Below, one piece after another: positions 44,865 through 57,436 of a stretch of DNA of 64,000 nt (position 1 is its first letter; every line of letters begins with the position of its first letter). The stretch lies in NCBI GenBank assembly GCA_050084515.1, contig CM114271.1:33294001-33358000 (forward strand), in the 5' to 3' direction. The notes beneath the pieces are model-generated. The model was not told the origin of the DNA and ran no database searches. It saw nothing but the letters and a program-made list of their open reading frames with translations. The stretch is from Blasia pusilla. Taxonomy: Eukaryota > Marchantiophyta > Marchantiopsida > Blasiales. Made by a program: the position numbers and the translations under genes.

Positions 44865-46917
44865 AGTACTGGCTCGATCGTGTCCTGCTCCATTTTCTGG
44901 CAGTGCACCTCGACGCCGATCAATTGTTGCCGACAGTGATAATGAGTTCCGAAACGAGGTTATGTCTACACTCAAGTATCGAAAATCTGAGAAATAGGTC
45001 ACCGTTTCAACAGGAAGCTGTATATTTACGCCTGTTTAGGTACCCTAGATCAAATTAATTACGAGCAGTGCTTGGATTCTAGATCCATGGGCACCTTAAC
45101 ATGGTGCGGTCTCTCCATACGATAGGTGTTTCACCGGATGCGATGGATTCTAGCTACGCGGGGGCATCATGGAATCAAGCTTTACCCCGTATGCTCGTTA
45201 CTGAGAATGGCGATGCTCCTGATTAACTACTGTGCGAGAAATGCAAGGATTTCTTATCGCAGGACACTTTTTCATCAGACTTACTGAACACATTAGATGA
45301 TACTTGATATCTTTCACGACGATCTTGGCTCATTGCTTTCCCAGCGATTGATTTGATCGTTGATTAGAGGTTTTCGAAATGAAATGAAGGAGCTCCACTT
45401 TTCGGTTCTGAAATTGTCTCTTGGCTAGGCGAAGACCATTGTGCTTGATTCTACACCAACTGGGCGATGAGCGTCCGCCTAATCCCATGAAATGTTCCTT
45501 ACGCAACTATAACTTTGAGTCAGCCCTAATCTGTAGACTCTTTACTTTCTGATTCAATCATTCTTTGTAGACACTTGAGGATCAGTTGATTCGTTGACAT
45601 AAGGGTGTACGCAGAGAATGAGTTTCTTCTTAAAATGATAGAAAAATAGTAGACTCTGACAGGATCTTCCATTGAATAATCATTTACAAACCTGAAAAGA
45701 ACAATACTGAAATGGATCGTATGTAGAATTGGTCTACAACTTCTATTGAGAATTGCATGTTTGAAAAGCAACCCTTTACTAGAATACATAAGTTTTGAAG
45801 AGGTGGTTGAAACCAAGATGCGGGAGATTGTGCTAGATTGGTATTTGGAGCATTCTCCACACCAATGCACATTCCTCCTTAGTTGATCAAGGCACCAGCA
45901 GAGGTTAAGTAGGAGCTAATCTCAAAACCCACAACCTTATAAGGCAGGAGTAGAAGTGAATCAAAGAAGAAGGGAAGAAAGGAGGAATTAAATAATTTCC
46001 TAAAAGAGACCAGCAGAAGGGACCACTGCATGATAAGGCAAGATGGCACACCATGTGCACAGTTGAACATAACCAAAACTAAAACTCACAAGAGTAGTTA
46101 AATAGGTAACTAGTAAACTAATTGAGACTTATAACTATAATAAACTTGGAACCATAGTTTGCAAAACTAATGGAAGAAAATTTTATGTGAAATCCTAACA
46201 ATATCGTCACCCTGCCCAGAGACCAGAGAGTGGATCTCTGGCAGTCGTGTACAACGTCCACGTCTTCTTAATTGTTCGTCATCCTCAGCACTCTGCGTAT
46301 GACTCAACGGAGCGACAGAAGATATAAGTCTGTCAAACTCCCTCACAAGTTCTATGGCTATGATGAGAATGTGCTCACCACGATAATGAGTGCCTCCAGA
46401 TCTCCTACCGAAGCTTCGAGCTTCCGCTGACAACTTCAAGATTCAGACTCTGTAGCATAGTCATGCACCGCTTAACTGCTGGTGGGGACAGTGTCCGATT
46501 CACAAGGCCAATTTCGCAGGCCACTGGCTGCGTCTTACAATGCCTAGTGGTGGACTCGAGCGCTACCTCGCCAATTCACAGCCGTGTCTGTCCTCTCGCC
46601 ACATGCGAGATAGAAAGCTGTAGTTCGACCCACGTAGCTGGACCTCACCACCGGTATGACATCGTCCACGCGCTCGTCTGATGTAAGCAACGAACAGATA
46701 AGGTAAGTAAGTTCCCATCAGATGAATTCACAGGTTGGTGGAATGGGAATTCCACCAAAACAAGTCGCGCGAGCAGAATCAGTCAAAATCAGCACATTCC
46801 TGGAATTCCCCCCCAGAATCCCATATTCATCTCGGTTGCCGCTGGGAAGCGGACCGTTATCTTCGAGGTTGCGGACATGTCCAGACTCCCCTACGTGAGT
46901 GATTCAATCGTCCCAGA
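44865..46917. other. 3' flank of the LEA_2 gene and unassigned DNA
   Basis: No further gene is supported. Frames at 45526-45870 (-) and 46167-46439 (-) lack recognisable domains. The first few hundred bases probably include the LEA_2 3' UTR. Confidence 0.4.
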
Positions 46918-46920
46918 AGG

Positions 46921-47031
46921 AGGAAGGTCGAACTTTATCTATGCAACTGAGTACTTGGGAATGACGAACTCCCTCCATACAACTGAGTTGGCGGGTATGA
47001 CTCGGTTGTATGGAGTCAGCTCGACCTTCCT
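46921..47031. repeat. Nested inverted repeat
   Basis: Outer arms AGGAAGGTCGA (46921-46931) and TCGACCTTCCT (47021-47031). Inner arms CTCCATACAACTGAGT (46973-46988) and ACTCGGTTGTATGGAG (47000-47015), with one mismatch. It could fold as an imperfect hairpin of about 110 nt. Confidence 0.75.
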
Positions 47032-47726
47032 ACCCGTGGAATGATTGCACCAGACGTGATTTTGTCCCCTACCGTTTATTGATTTGATTTGATTCTACAG
47101 AAAGCGACGGGAACAAAGTACTGATCGAGTCCACATCCCTTCGCTCCAATCCGCATGAAACGCGGGGATGAAAAACCCTCATGCGGTTGTTGGAGTGATC
47201 CGGACCAATCTCCTCTGCAAATCCTTCGGCCATTGAACACTCCTCCCAGTCCTCCGCTGCCATCGGATCACTCGAGCTCTCCTCGTCACTAGGCGACATG
47301 CGGTAGGTAGATCCCTCCGCTCAGATTACCGCCTTGGGACACTTCATGGTGTAATAGGCTTCACACGGAAACTGTATGCGGCCTAACTAGTTTGATTAAT
47401 GTTGTGGAATATAACACAATATAACAAAAATGTATAGTTTCTGAAGTATCATTATAGATTGGAAATTATGGAGGTGGAAATTTAAAGAGGTTTGCATAGT
47501 GGCACATATGCAAACTCCTATGATCTCTCTGACTATCGTGAGGTGGCAGATATAGTGACACGCTGGAATAAGTTATTAGCCTTAGTCAATGGCCGAGGTC
47601 ATTAACATTTAATGCATGTAAGAAGTGTCAATTTGTACAAAACTACTTGTATTGAATCTATATGTATTGAACCTATATATGCGTTTCGCTGCAAAAGGAA
47701 TTGAGTGCGAGGTTAAGACAACTACA

Positions 47727-47897
47727 GGTATTCACTTCACTTTCGCGTTCTCTACAACATAGTTGACACGCAATTTTTGAGCTTAATTATTGTATTTATG
47801 TAGCTTACATGACACAATTACGCAGAGATGCAACATACAATACCAAAGAGAACGTGAAAGTGAAGTGAATACCAATAATTGTGTCTTATAAGCTACA
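47727..47897. repeat. Interleaved inverted repeats (MITE-like)
   Basis: Arm A is 47727-47753 (GGTATTCACTTCACTTTC...) and is nearly complementary to 47847-47873. Arm B is 47799-47820 (TGTAGCTTACATGACACA...) and is nearly complementary to 47876-47897. The arms interleave (A B A' B'), which is unusual for a simple MITE. There is no coding content. Confidence 0.75.
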
Positions 47898-48003
47898 ACA
47901 ATACAACAAATGTCATTAAAGTAGAGTTCTACTTTCCAACTAATATGAAATATGTATCTCATGATTTACTATGACATCTACAAGTGGTGCAGTCCACTAA
48001 GTT

Positions 48004-48795
48004 ATGAGCTTCAGCAACACCTTTGAACTCCGAGCAACCTCCAAGAGCTCCCGAGTAGCATTTGGATTGGCTCTCTCCTTGTACCCGAACGTCTCCTTTG
48101 TCGGTTCCATCTCCGATATAGTCTCCACAAGGCGGCCACTGGATCGACTCCCATCACATCTCTGCAAAACGAGTACGGTCTCAGGTGGCTCGAGGTCTCC
48201 TCACATCACATTTGTGCACACAAGGCGACTGAGAATAAGTCAACTAGAGGAAAGAAAACCATATATGGTGACTAGAATAATAACAAAGAAATTGAACCAA
48301 GGAAAGGGGAAGAGTATCTCCAGAGTCGTTTCATCGCATAAGCATTATGGTGTACAGACACCACATGTTGAGCTTTTAGAGAGCTCCACTATGTCTCCGA
48401 TATCTCAAGAGAATTACAAACGCCCAAGTGCTTGGAGAAAGTCGCATTTGGACGTTTTCTCTCCTTGGGAGCCTAAATACAATCCTTCGAATGTTGTGGA
48501 CTTTAGGGACGCGCGGAGGGATTCTCTTCCGAGTGAAGGAGAGTCTCCAGGATCAGATAGAGGTTACTTCCCGAGGCCTATTGAGGGCTTCGGAAAAACC
48601 AAGGATGTCAAAATAGAACTCCAAGGGTCCCCACAGTATCAACTCAAGAGACCCAACAACGAGAAAGAGTGCAAGGGTGAAGCCTCATCTGCAAAGAAGG
48701 GGCTGAAAACACCTATACATCTATCCAAAGTTCAATCCCTAGTCTCGAGGGGTTTGGCGGCCGAGCCTGTCCCACATGTGGCTAAGGGGATTTGA
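48004..48795 (+). CDS. Hypothetical open frame, 263 codons
   Basis: The longest non-transposon frame after the LEA_2 gene. The protein is basic and Ser/Pro/Lys-rich, without a transmembrane segment or a motif I know (segments such as SAWRKSHLDVFSPWEPKYN and SVVDF.DARRDSLPSEGESP look unstructured). No splice or promoter context supports it strongly. It could be part of a decayed element or a lineage-specific gene. Confidence 0.3.
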   Translation: MSFSNTFELRATSKSSRVAFGLALSLYPNVSFVGSISDIVSTRRPLDRLPSHLCKTSTVSGGSRSPHITFVHTRRLRISQLEERKPYMVTRIITKKLNQGKGKSISRVVSSHKHYGVQTPHVELLESSTMSPISQENYKRPSAWRKSHLDVFSPWEPKYNPSNVVDFRDARRDSLPSEGESPGSDRGYFPRPIEGFGKTKDVKIELQGSPQYQLKRPNNEKECKGEASSAKKGLKTPIHLSKVQSLVSRGLAAEPVPHVAKGI

Positions 48796-49365
48796 AATGC
48801 GCACAGGCGTGAAGGCGTGGTAATCAATGTGCAGATAGCTTTGTGATCTCCAACTCTTAACTATATGAAGGTGAGTGTGTAGACCGAATACAGAGAAGCC
48901 TGGTCTACACATTGTAAGGCTGACTTTCAATATGGAATGTTTTTGTGGAAATCCTATCATGAACGATGGAAGCATATGTTTGAAAGTCGTGTCTAAAAGT
49001 ACTCAGCTCGAGTACTTTGATCTCTTTGCAAACCCCGAATAGAATCCCACCCGCCCTTACCTTGCATGTCGACAAAGTCAAGACATTATGGAAGAACTAT
49101 GTACAACTCGGGGCCGCAACTAGAGATCGAGACCGGAAAGCAGAAACCCATCAAACCTCGAGAACCTCGAGATCAGTAAGTGCTATAGTAGGATGGCTCC
49201 AACCATGGGCATCTCATGCTTTGCACACATGCATTCTCGCCCCACGCATCTTCACACTACTCCTCCTCTCAACAAACCTCCTTAATTCCCTCTTTCCTAT
49301 CATGGGGCGCAGCATCAATAATGACATTGCCATGGTGTTCGCAAATGCTATCCCTGAAAGTAGAC

Positions 49366-49826
49366 AAGGTGGAAGTGGAGAGAGAGCATTCTCATAAGCG
49401 CATGAGTTGCCTCCTTGCTCACGAGTGCCTACACATGGGAGTTGAGCAAAGTGGTTTCACGACCCAAGAGCTCAAGAACATGGGAGTGGAGCGCAAAGAG
49501 TGCGGAAGTCTAGCGTGAGTCACAATAGAGGCAACAAAGACGCAAGTGAAGGTGGAGAGGAGAGAAAGTGGAGTAGAGGCGGAGTCGCCTCTATGCTCAC
49601 GAATACTTGCATAGCTCAAGAACATGGGAGGGGAGGGCAGAGAGTGCAGAAGTATAGCATAAGTCGCAATAAAAAGAGACGACAACGAGCAAAGGTGGAG
49701 AGGAGAGAAAGTGGAGTAAAGAGAGAGTCACTTCTCTCCTCACGAGCATCTAAAAGGGGGAGTGGGGCAAAGGGCCCGTAGTAGTCACAAGCGCTTGTCC
49801 TGAAATACGAGGGAGTGGATCGGAGC
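49366..49826. repeat. Purine-rich tandem units, about 135-185 bp
   Basis: Three units begin AAGGTGGA(A)GTGGAGAG(A/G)... near 49366, 49550 and 49693 and contain CTCACGA(G/A), CTCAAGAACATGGGAG(T/G)GG and GCGGAAGT/GCAGAAGT blocks. The antisense frames of up to 157 codons over this area are low-complexity products of the repeats. Confidence 0.7.
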
Positions 49827-49999
49827 AAAGAATCGGGAGTGAGAGGAAGCAAAGAGGAGAGGGAGCGAAGCGAAGAGGAGAGGAAAGGGAGATTTGAGTG
49901 ACCCGATAGGAGAGTGAGGACAGAATGGGAGGGAGAGAGGAAGTGAGGGGGAGGCGGATGGCAGGGACACCGTGGAAGGGGCCAGTGGATCAGAGATGC

Positions 50000-50150
50000 C
50001 AGGCGCGTCTCTGTTGTTCGATGAAGGGCTACAGGGAGGTGGACAGTTCGGATGCCATGGGAGGGGGCGAGCGGAGACGCCAAGCACATCTCTGTTGTCG
50101 AATGAAGGGCTACAAGGAAGAGGACGACAAGGATGTCGTGGTAAGGGGCA
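50000..50150. repeat. Two copies of a roughly 75-bp unit
   Basis: Units share GC(G/A)C(G/A)TCTCTGTTG, TCGA(A)TGAAGGGCTACA(G/A)GG and GACA.GGATG. The copies start near 50000 and 50080. They are part of the same purine-rich block. Confidence 0.65.
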
Positions 50151-50210
50151 TTTAGGTTAGGGTTAGGGAGGGGGGCCTGATAGGTTAGGGTTAGGGTTGG
50201 GTGACCCTAA
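50151..50210 (+). repeat. Short telomere-like TTAGGG cluster with a palindrome
   Basis: TTTAGGTTAGGGTTAGGG (50151-50168) and TAGGTTAGGGTTAGGGTTGGG (50181-50201 region), followed by the complement ACCCTAACCT. It is only two to three repeats per block, of the six-base kind rather than the usual plant TTTAGGG. Sequence 50211-50400 is AT-rich. Confidence 0.8.
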
Positions 50211-50399
50211 CCTGATAAAATTTAAATTTAATTTTTTATTTATTTTTAAATCATCACTCAATCATTTATTTTTTCATAATTTTTACCTACGCATTCTTTA
50301 TTTCTTCTTACTCCTCCTTTCAATTTTTAACTTTTTTTTCATTTTAATCCTTCTTCTAAAATATATATATACTATTAATCATCATGTTTTCTCTCATCA

Positions 50400-51210
50400 T
50401 GATCAATTGTACATAGAATTATTTAGAGTAGGGAAGAGGAGTTCCATCCACATTACGATTGGAAGTGATGAATATTCAAATGAGGAAGGTGACTACAAGC
50501 AAAATGTAGTGTATAAAGAAATTCTTTACTAAAATAAGAACATTCAAAAGAAATTCACACCCACGTTTGTATATCATTCCCTCTTGCACTTGTGCATCTT
50601 TGTGTATTGTGCCCTCTTACACTCATGCATCGCACGAGCACCTTACTAATTTGAAGAATTGTAAGAGTTTTTGTGTTGTATTGTGGTGGTTAAAGTGCTA
50701 TGGTAAGCAGTATGAGATGAAGAAACAAAATGAGCTTTGAAAATGGCAGAAATATCAAAGGGATGTGAGATGAAGAAATAAAAGTGAGAGTGGTTCATAG
50801 TGTCAGTAGAATGAGTCAAAGTATGAAATTGTGATATGTAAGAAAGAGGAAAGCAGAGTGAGATGAAGAATTTATGAGTTTTTAAGATATCCAAAACAAC
50901 AAACTGAATTCAGATCAAGGTGAGTGTTTTGCACTGGGTTTTTAGAGTGAGCTAGAGCAATCAGACTGCAATATGCCATGTAAAAATCAAAGCACTAAAT
51001 ATGAAGTAGAGGATCAAGAAATGATGCTAAAATTCATGAGGTGCGTATTAAAAGTGATTGGAAAGTCCTAACAAAAATTTGAGCATGTGAATCAATGAGA
51101 ATATAAGGAAAATTTTGCAATGAAAGTGGACATAGCATATGGATATGCCTTAAGAGTTGAGAAGTACTTCTCTGCAAGCTGAAAGTCTACAAAGCTCAGA
51201 ATACAATAGG
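50400..51210. other. AT-rich, no feature
   Basis: No gene or repeat unit is supported. It is purine-rich after 50650, with frames shorter than 85 codons. Confidence 0.4.
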
Positions 51211-51480
51211 CTAACCTCTATAGTCACGTAACGTTGATTGAAGGTCTTGTAGTTGTAATGACAACTTTGGATTGAACTGAAGTAGAGGCTCAACATCTTT
51301 TGTAAAATCAGAAAGTTCTGTATAGGAATCCTTAAGTTTCTTTTTCAGTCTATCTATCTCAGCAACATTATGCTCATTATCATATAATGCTCTATTTAGC
51401 AAACTGGTGCGAGAGTCTACTTGAGTTGATAAGCTTGAAATCTACTCTTGAGCTTTAGCTAGAGCAAGAGTGATCTGTTG
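51211..51480 (-). other. Coiled-coil coding remnant
   Basis: The minus frame, ending with TAG at 51211, gives VDSRTSLLNRALYDNEHN, AEIDRLKKKLKDSYTELSDF and LQLQDLQSTL. The heptad pattern (L/I/V at a and d) is clear over about 60 residues. An upstream in-frame stop lies before ISSLSTQV. I cannot assign it to a protein. It is probably an exon remnant. Confidence 0.35.
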
Positions 51481-52254
51481 GTACGGTTATGACAAAGTTT
51501 CTGATGAATCATGTACGTCTTACAATTGCACATCTACATAGATATGTTCAAGGCAACGGTTATGAGATGTGCTTGATGAAATGGACCACGGCGTACTGGT
51601 CAACGTGTACATAAATTTAATCTCAGAAAAATACATAAAGAAATACCTCAGTTAGTTATAATGAAGAAGTGAATGTTAAAAAATGAAGAGGAATATCATT
51701 AGTAGATTGAATGATAATTGAATGGAAACAATAATGCACGAGAAATATATTTATGGAAAGTGCCAATACACGACATTGTGTCGGTGCCTTTTGGATAATT
51801 GAATATATAGACAATGGGAAAAACTCGAAAGAGCAATAAAAAATTGTAGATTATTAGTAAATAATAAAAAAACTACCATATGAGAAACTAGAACATATTA
51901 GAGTAGTAAAATTCCAAATCAGCAAGTAGTAAAATCCAATCCAAACAGAATGTGGATCCATATGTTGAAGAAGAAATTGGTATAGGCCTTAGAATTAAAA
52001 CAACATGCTAAAAAGTGAACATGATGAAATATTGTTTGAATTGCTGAAACATGGCTTGAGTTGTAAGCAAAAAGAGAAATCAGACCAAATAAAAAAGAAT
52101 TCTGCTTTCATGTATAGCTATTATGAAGTAGAGAGTCAATCATAAGCACCATTGCTTGCATGCACAAAAAAGACAACAAAAATTACAAGATAAATCACAT
52201 AGAAAATGCTTGGAAAATCATAGATTCAACGAAACCATAGAAAGCAAAGCTAAG
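51481..52254. other. AT-rich, no feature
   Basis: No coding signal is seen. Frames are short and of skewed composition. Confidence 0.4.
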
Positions 52255-52555
52255 GGAGAGATGTTTTCGAAATGGCAAAGTGTATAAAGCGCAACATGGT
52301 TGAGGAGAGTGTAGCAACCATGAGTCACTCATGAGAGCAATCATGAGTCGCACATGAGAGCAATCATGATTGCCTCCACCACTAATGTAGCAATGTGGAT
52401 TATGAGAGAGGACAAGTGTGGCACCACGAGCTTAGGGAGGTAACTGTAAGCATGTGCCATCGAGATCTAATCCATCATATGTGGCGTAGCAACAACCGCT
52501 AGGAGTTATTTGGTGGGCATGTGGTGGATCCCATTGCCATCAATACAAGAGATTA
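52255..52555 (+). mobile_element. gag relic of the E3/E5 methyltransferase element family
   Basis: Collinear with E5 61513-61785: GCGCAACATGG, AGCAACCATG, GCAATCATGATTGCCTCCACCACTA (given in parts), GTGGATTA, CACCACGAGCTTAGGGAG, and the zinc-knuckle DNA GGGCATGTGGTGGA. It is strongly diverged, with many stops, and has no LTR nearby. It shows that the family has older copies in this region. Confidence 0.8.
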
Positions 52556-55500
52556 GTGCATTGATATGATATGCACATAAGTCTTCATGAAACATGACAT
52601 CATCCGATATGGCCACAAGGATGGACTAGTATGATGATGAAGACGATCGTCAAAAAATAGATGAATCCAAGGACCTTAGGTGGGAGGGGGAAGAGAGGTG
52701 GGGTTTCTTTATAATCACTTATCAATCACAATCAAGGATATGATTGACAAATGATCATATTCAGGATAGATGAGATTATCTCAAGCACAAACGTTGTATT
52801 AATGAACAATAAATGTTTACATAGTTGTGTTGTTATGATATAAAGTGAGGAGCAATATAGGGTCATCTAATTAATGCTCCCTTCTCCCAATTCTTTTCTT
52901 TAAGAAAAATATGTTGGCATATAAGGTAGGGCATTGGAGGACTTGCCATCATCCCTCTATTTGGTGAGAACATATTTGATTGTATTAAGAGCCCTCTAGC
53001 TTCCACTTGGTAATGTTACTTCATATACCATCTCTATTATAGGGTCTTCACTTCCATGAGCACAGATTAGATGAATAAAGATCTAGGATGTTAGATAATT
53101 GAGTGTGTTATTTATTTGAGCATGAGTCTCACCCATCCCTCTACAACATGAATATGGAATTGGGAAGTCTCCATATTTTGGGGTCATGGAGAATATTATG
53201 GAGTTAGACTTATGGTTATTTTTGTACATTGTTTTGTGATGTATGTGGTATTGTATTATACTTTGAGGGCTATTTCCCTTAATTGTGATGGATTAGTGCG
53301 GCATCACACAAATGGACATACAATTCTTTACTAGGAAAGATTATGATGGAGATAGTTATTTTTCATTCCCATCTCTAGTGGAACAATTTAGTTCGAGATT
53401 TAGTTATGTGTATTTTCAGGATATGGAATACCATATGTTTCCAATAGTAGAAAAAGTATAGCATTGACACCACTAATGAAGAAACTAGAACCTCCATAAC
53501 ATCCTCTTCCTAATCGAGCACGCTTGGATATCAAAAAATCAAAATCATTCATGGGCGGCTCATTCTATGCAAGTATGTAAATGTTGCATAGGCAAGCATT
53601 GGTTGAATATAGTAATAAGATGCATATGATTTAAATTGTGGGAAAGATGAACAAACATGAAATGTAATTCCCAACATAGCCTAATGTGCAAGACGATGAT
53701 GGATGAGTGTCTATAAAGGTTTACTTGATTAGTGAGTTAATGAAAAGGATTGAAAGGCTAACAAAATGTAGAATCAAAATGAATTCTTAATCATTTTTTA
53801 TATATGTCGGGTCGGTCACAAAAGGAGTGTCTCTATATAGCTTGTTACATTGAGCTTATAAAGTTTGGTTTGTTGCAAGTTAGTGAACTAAACATTCCGC
53901 TTGGTTGGTCACAAAGAGAGGCCACATGTTCCGCAAGTCCAAGCATAGTGAAGAACTTGGTTACCTACCATGAGCATTTGTTGCAATGCAGGGGATTCGC
54001 CTTTCCTTACAACTATCTTATGCCTATTCCACGACTATTGTGGAAGACTACAATAATTTTCAATTGATAATCGTTTGGTTGTGGAGAGCTAAAAATGTTG
54101 CGACTCTCCAAGACTATACCATAGTTGCTATTTATTGTCGAGAGCAATAATCTTTCATAGCTGTCAACTATCTTTATAGCTTTGGTTCTTACTTCCAAGA
54201 GCCACAAATAACGTCTATATCTAAGTGGAGTGAAATCATTGAATAGAGGTGATTTGTAGAGAGGTTTAGATATGGTTGTAAATATGCATATTTTTGTTAA
54301 GTATGTGCATCCTTAACTACATAGACTATTCTAGTCTAGAATAAATTTTCTATACATAACTTGATTATAATGTGATAGTATGCGCAATGTAGAGGTTTTA
54401 GTTTTTTTCATTAATTTTTTAATATATTTTGTGGCATATAAACTTTATTCTTATATGCTTAAGGATAACTTGATTGAAAATTCTTAGACATAATTTTTCT
54501 CAATCAAACTTGTTATTAAATTAATATTATTTGTTGAGGAAGAGGATTAATTTGTTAGGAAAGCATATTTCCTATAAAATCAATAAAGTTTTTTCAAAGG
54601 AAAATTTAATGTGAAGTTTTATAATAATTCTTATGAACCTGAAATAAGGTGTATTATTAAATTACATGCTACTATTAATGAATGAAAAGAAAGGGAGATT
54701 ACTTACTCAATATGGAAAATAATTGAAGTAACACCTCATTACGGGATTATAAGATGTCTTTGTTTTTTTCAGAGTTGGAATTTTTTTTAATACATGAAAT
54801 CAAAATTTCCTGAAATTAAGAGGGCACATTTCCCAAAAAATAGGAAGATAAAAATCTAACTTACTAAACTTTTAGCTTACCCTAAACCTCAATCAATGAT
54901 GGATGAGTTTATCATCGCCAAGGACAAAAGTGTATTTTGATTTTTTTTAATAATACTCCATATATTCTTGCTATATTTTTCTATATTCTTGAAATTAACC
55001 GTACATGCCACTTGAAGATAAAAGATAAAAAATGATGAAAGAAAGTAACTCAAAGGGGCCTCAAATTAAAAAATTCAGAGATTGGCAATGAGTGGTGTTT
55101 TAAGAAGAGTTTTTCCATTTTGAATATTACTTTTGGATCATGAATTTCAAATGCAACATGTGTCAAGAAAGGAGAGAGTTGTTTAGGGTTGTTAGTTGTT
55201 TACACCATGTGGAATGGTGTCCCATTGAATAGTATGGATTCTTTAAACAAAAATTATAATTGTAGCTCCATGTGTCTAGGTTGCCATTTCCAAACACACA
55301 AATATTAAATCACTATCGCATACCAACAATAAAGTTATGATTTTGACTACCACCAAGACAACAATGTAAAATTTTGGACTCCAACAAATGCAAAATAAGG
55401 TTCAAGTTTGCACTACCATGGAGACATAACAACATAGGTGTTTGGACTACTGCAAAGAAATTGCGAAGTTGAAGTTTACATTACCACAAAGATATAACAA

Positions 55501-56223
55501 TGTAAAGTTTCGGCTACCATCGAGACAACCACTTAATTTCTATCCCCACTACTAAGCCATATTTTGGTGGCCTATGAGTGCTAGATAGAATGCTAGTGCA
55601 GAATGCAAGTTATTCTCTTGAACTTTGTAAACATAAGTTGTGAGCCAATTTAACATAGAAATTTGAGCTAACTCCACTCCTTGTTAGTACTCTCCACTCC
55701 GTACTAAACTTTCTTTTTTCTCTATTCTCAATGTTGTGTTAGCATTTATTTATCGGTTTACTCTCTACATTCCACATCTTTTTCTATTCACTCCAATTTC
55801 ATTCCTTCTAGTTTAGCGTCCAATTTAATTTTCCTCCCCATCAAACAAAGTTGGAAAAATCCCATAAATTTGTTATGGACTACTATGCAGGCACAACAAC
55901 GTAAGAGTCTAGACTACCATGATAACACAATGAGGTTGAAATTTGGTTTATTCTTAGAGTCAAAATGACCACAATGAGAAGATCTTGAAACCCTTTTTTT
56001 TATGTGTATACAATATACATTAAAATCTCATTTATTTCTATGGGGAGTCATTTGCACCATTCAATGAGGAGTTGGCTTATATTAAAGTGTTTATGTGTGC
56101 TCTAGATATAATATCTCCCTACTTGGAGAGGAGTGCCAACTTTTCAAAAAACATTGTGGTGCTCGACTTACTAAGAGCTATCATCTCAACCAAGACTAAG
56201 AAACAAATTTCCTAGTATGGTTT
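52556..56223. other. AT-rich DNA without a recognisable gene
   Basis: Over 3.6 kb with no frame longer than 87 codons (53804-54067) and no motif. Only short low-complexity AT runs and T- or A-rich tracts are seen. Confidence 0.45.
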
Positions 56224-57420
56224 TTGATATGGTTCCATTCCTTCATATTGCCTCATATTCATTGTTTAAGGGTTTCTTATGTGATAATGCTTATTACAAT
56301 GAATTGTGTTGTCTTAATTTCAAGTCTTGTCTCTCTTAAAAAACCAAAAGTAGCATGGAATAAAGAGAATAAGAGAATGTTTATTGATTTGTCTGAAGAG
56401 TGTTACTTTCAACATTGTAATCGAGACAATGTGATCCAAGATCAATTGCGATTCCTTGCAATTCATGTGAATGAAAGATGTCAAGTGACCATACCATATG
56501 AGCCATAAATGTTAAGAAAAAAATTAGATGGGCTAGTAAAAAAGTATAAGAGTGAAAAAATAAAACAAGATCAAACGAACCAAACCAAAACAAACCAAGT
56601 GAGTGGAAATATTATGCTCAGATACACAGGTTGAGAGGTCCATCGCCAAAGAAATCAAGAATACCGGGTGCAAGTGATGCTGGTACTAATATCCAAGAAT
56701 CAATTGGTATGGACTTTTTTGTTGATTTGAGTGAAGAAGACCTCATCCATACTGAATCTCAACCATCATTTATTCACATTCTATCTGATGAGGGCAATAA
56801 ATTTATGGATCAGTTTAGAAATCCTTCTATTCATCCATCAATAGATACACTATTATGTGAACCAATAGAGGTCCAAGAAGTCCAAGAAGTAAAGCATGTT
56901 CCCGACCGGGTATTGCGAGCAATATCCAGGGATAACCGGGGTTACGTGTTGAGCTGCCCAGAAGAATTTGAGAATATTTGATGCAGTTCGTTACTTTCCG
57001 GCCAAAAATTGAGGGTTCAGGGATGATGTCCTTTGTATTCGTATTTGTTTAGCCGGTTGGAATGACAAAAAATTCAAAAATTTCCGCTCGGTTTTGTAGA
57101 GACCAAAAATATACCGGTTGTCACGAAAAAACTCCCCGGACCCTGATTGCAAGATAACCAAACAAAAAAAGAAAGTCGATAAATACCAATGATATTACTA
57201 CACAATTAATGAATGTCTTTATTCAAGTTTTGAATGAGACAAGTGAGAAGAAAGCTCAACAGGAAGATAAAAAATTGGAACTCATGTCTTAAATATTCAA
57301 ACTTTGCCACATGGGGCTTCCGTTGGAGAGAGAAAAGCGAGAAGGAAAATCATCAACAACATCTTCTTTTGAAAAATAAGTATGTATATATACCTCATGT
57401 TCTATCATCGCTCAAGTAAG
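56224..57420 (+). pseudogene. PIF/Harbinger accessory ORF (Myb/SANT-like), broken
   Basis: The first frame (56224-56508) holds VAWNKENKRMFIDLSEECYF and later LRFLAIHVNERCQV, then a stop and RKKLDGLVKKYKSE, the pattern of the Myb/SANT-like DNA-binding domain found in the second gene of PIF/Harbinger elements. Frame 56631-56981 continues with a Ser/Pro/Asp-rich linker (DFFVDLSEEDL). 57210-57420 gives a KKAQQEDKKLELMS-type helical tail after a block of foreign-looking, GC-richer DNA (about 56890-57165). It lies convergent to the transposase. Confidence 0.7.
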
Positions 57421-57436
57421 CATGTATGTCACAGAA

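Noticed and set aside
49616-50089. 157-codon minus frame
   Set aside because: Ser/Pro/Leu low-complexity product of the purine-rich tandem block, with no real motif.
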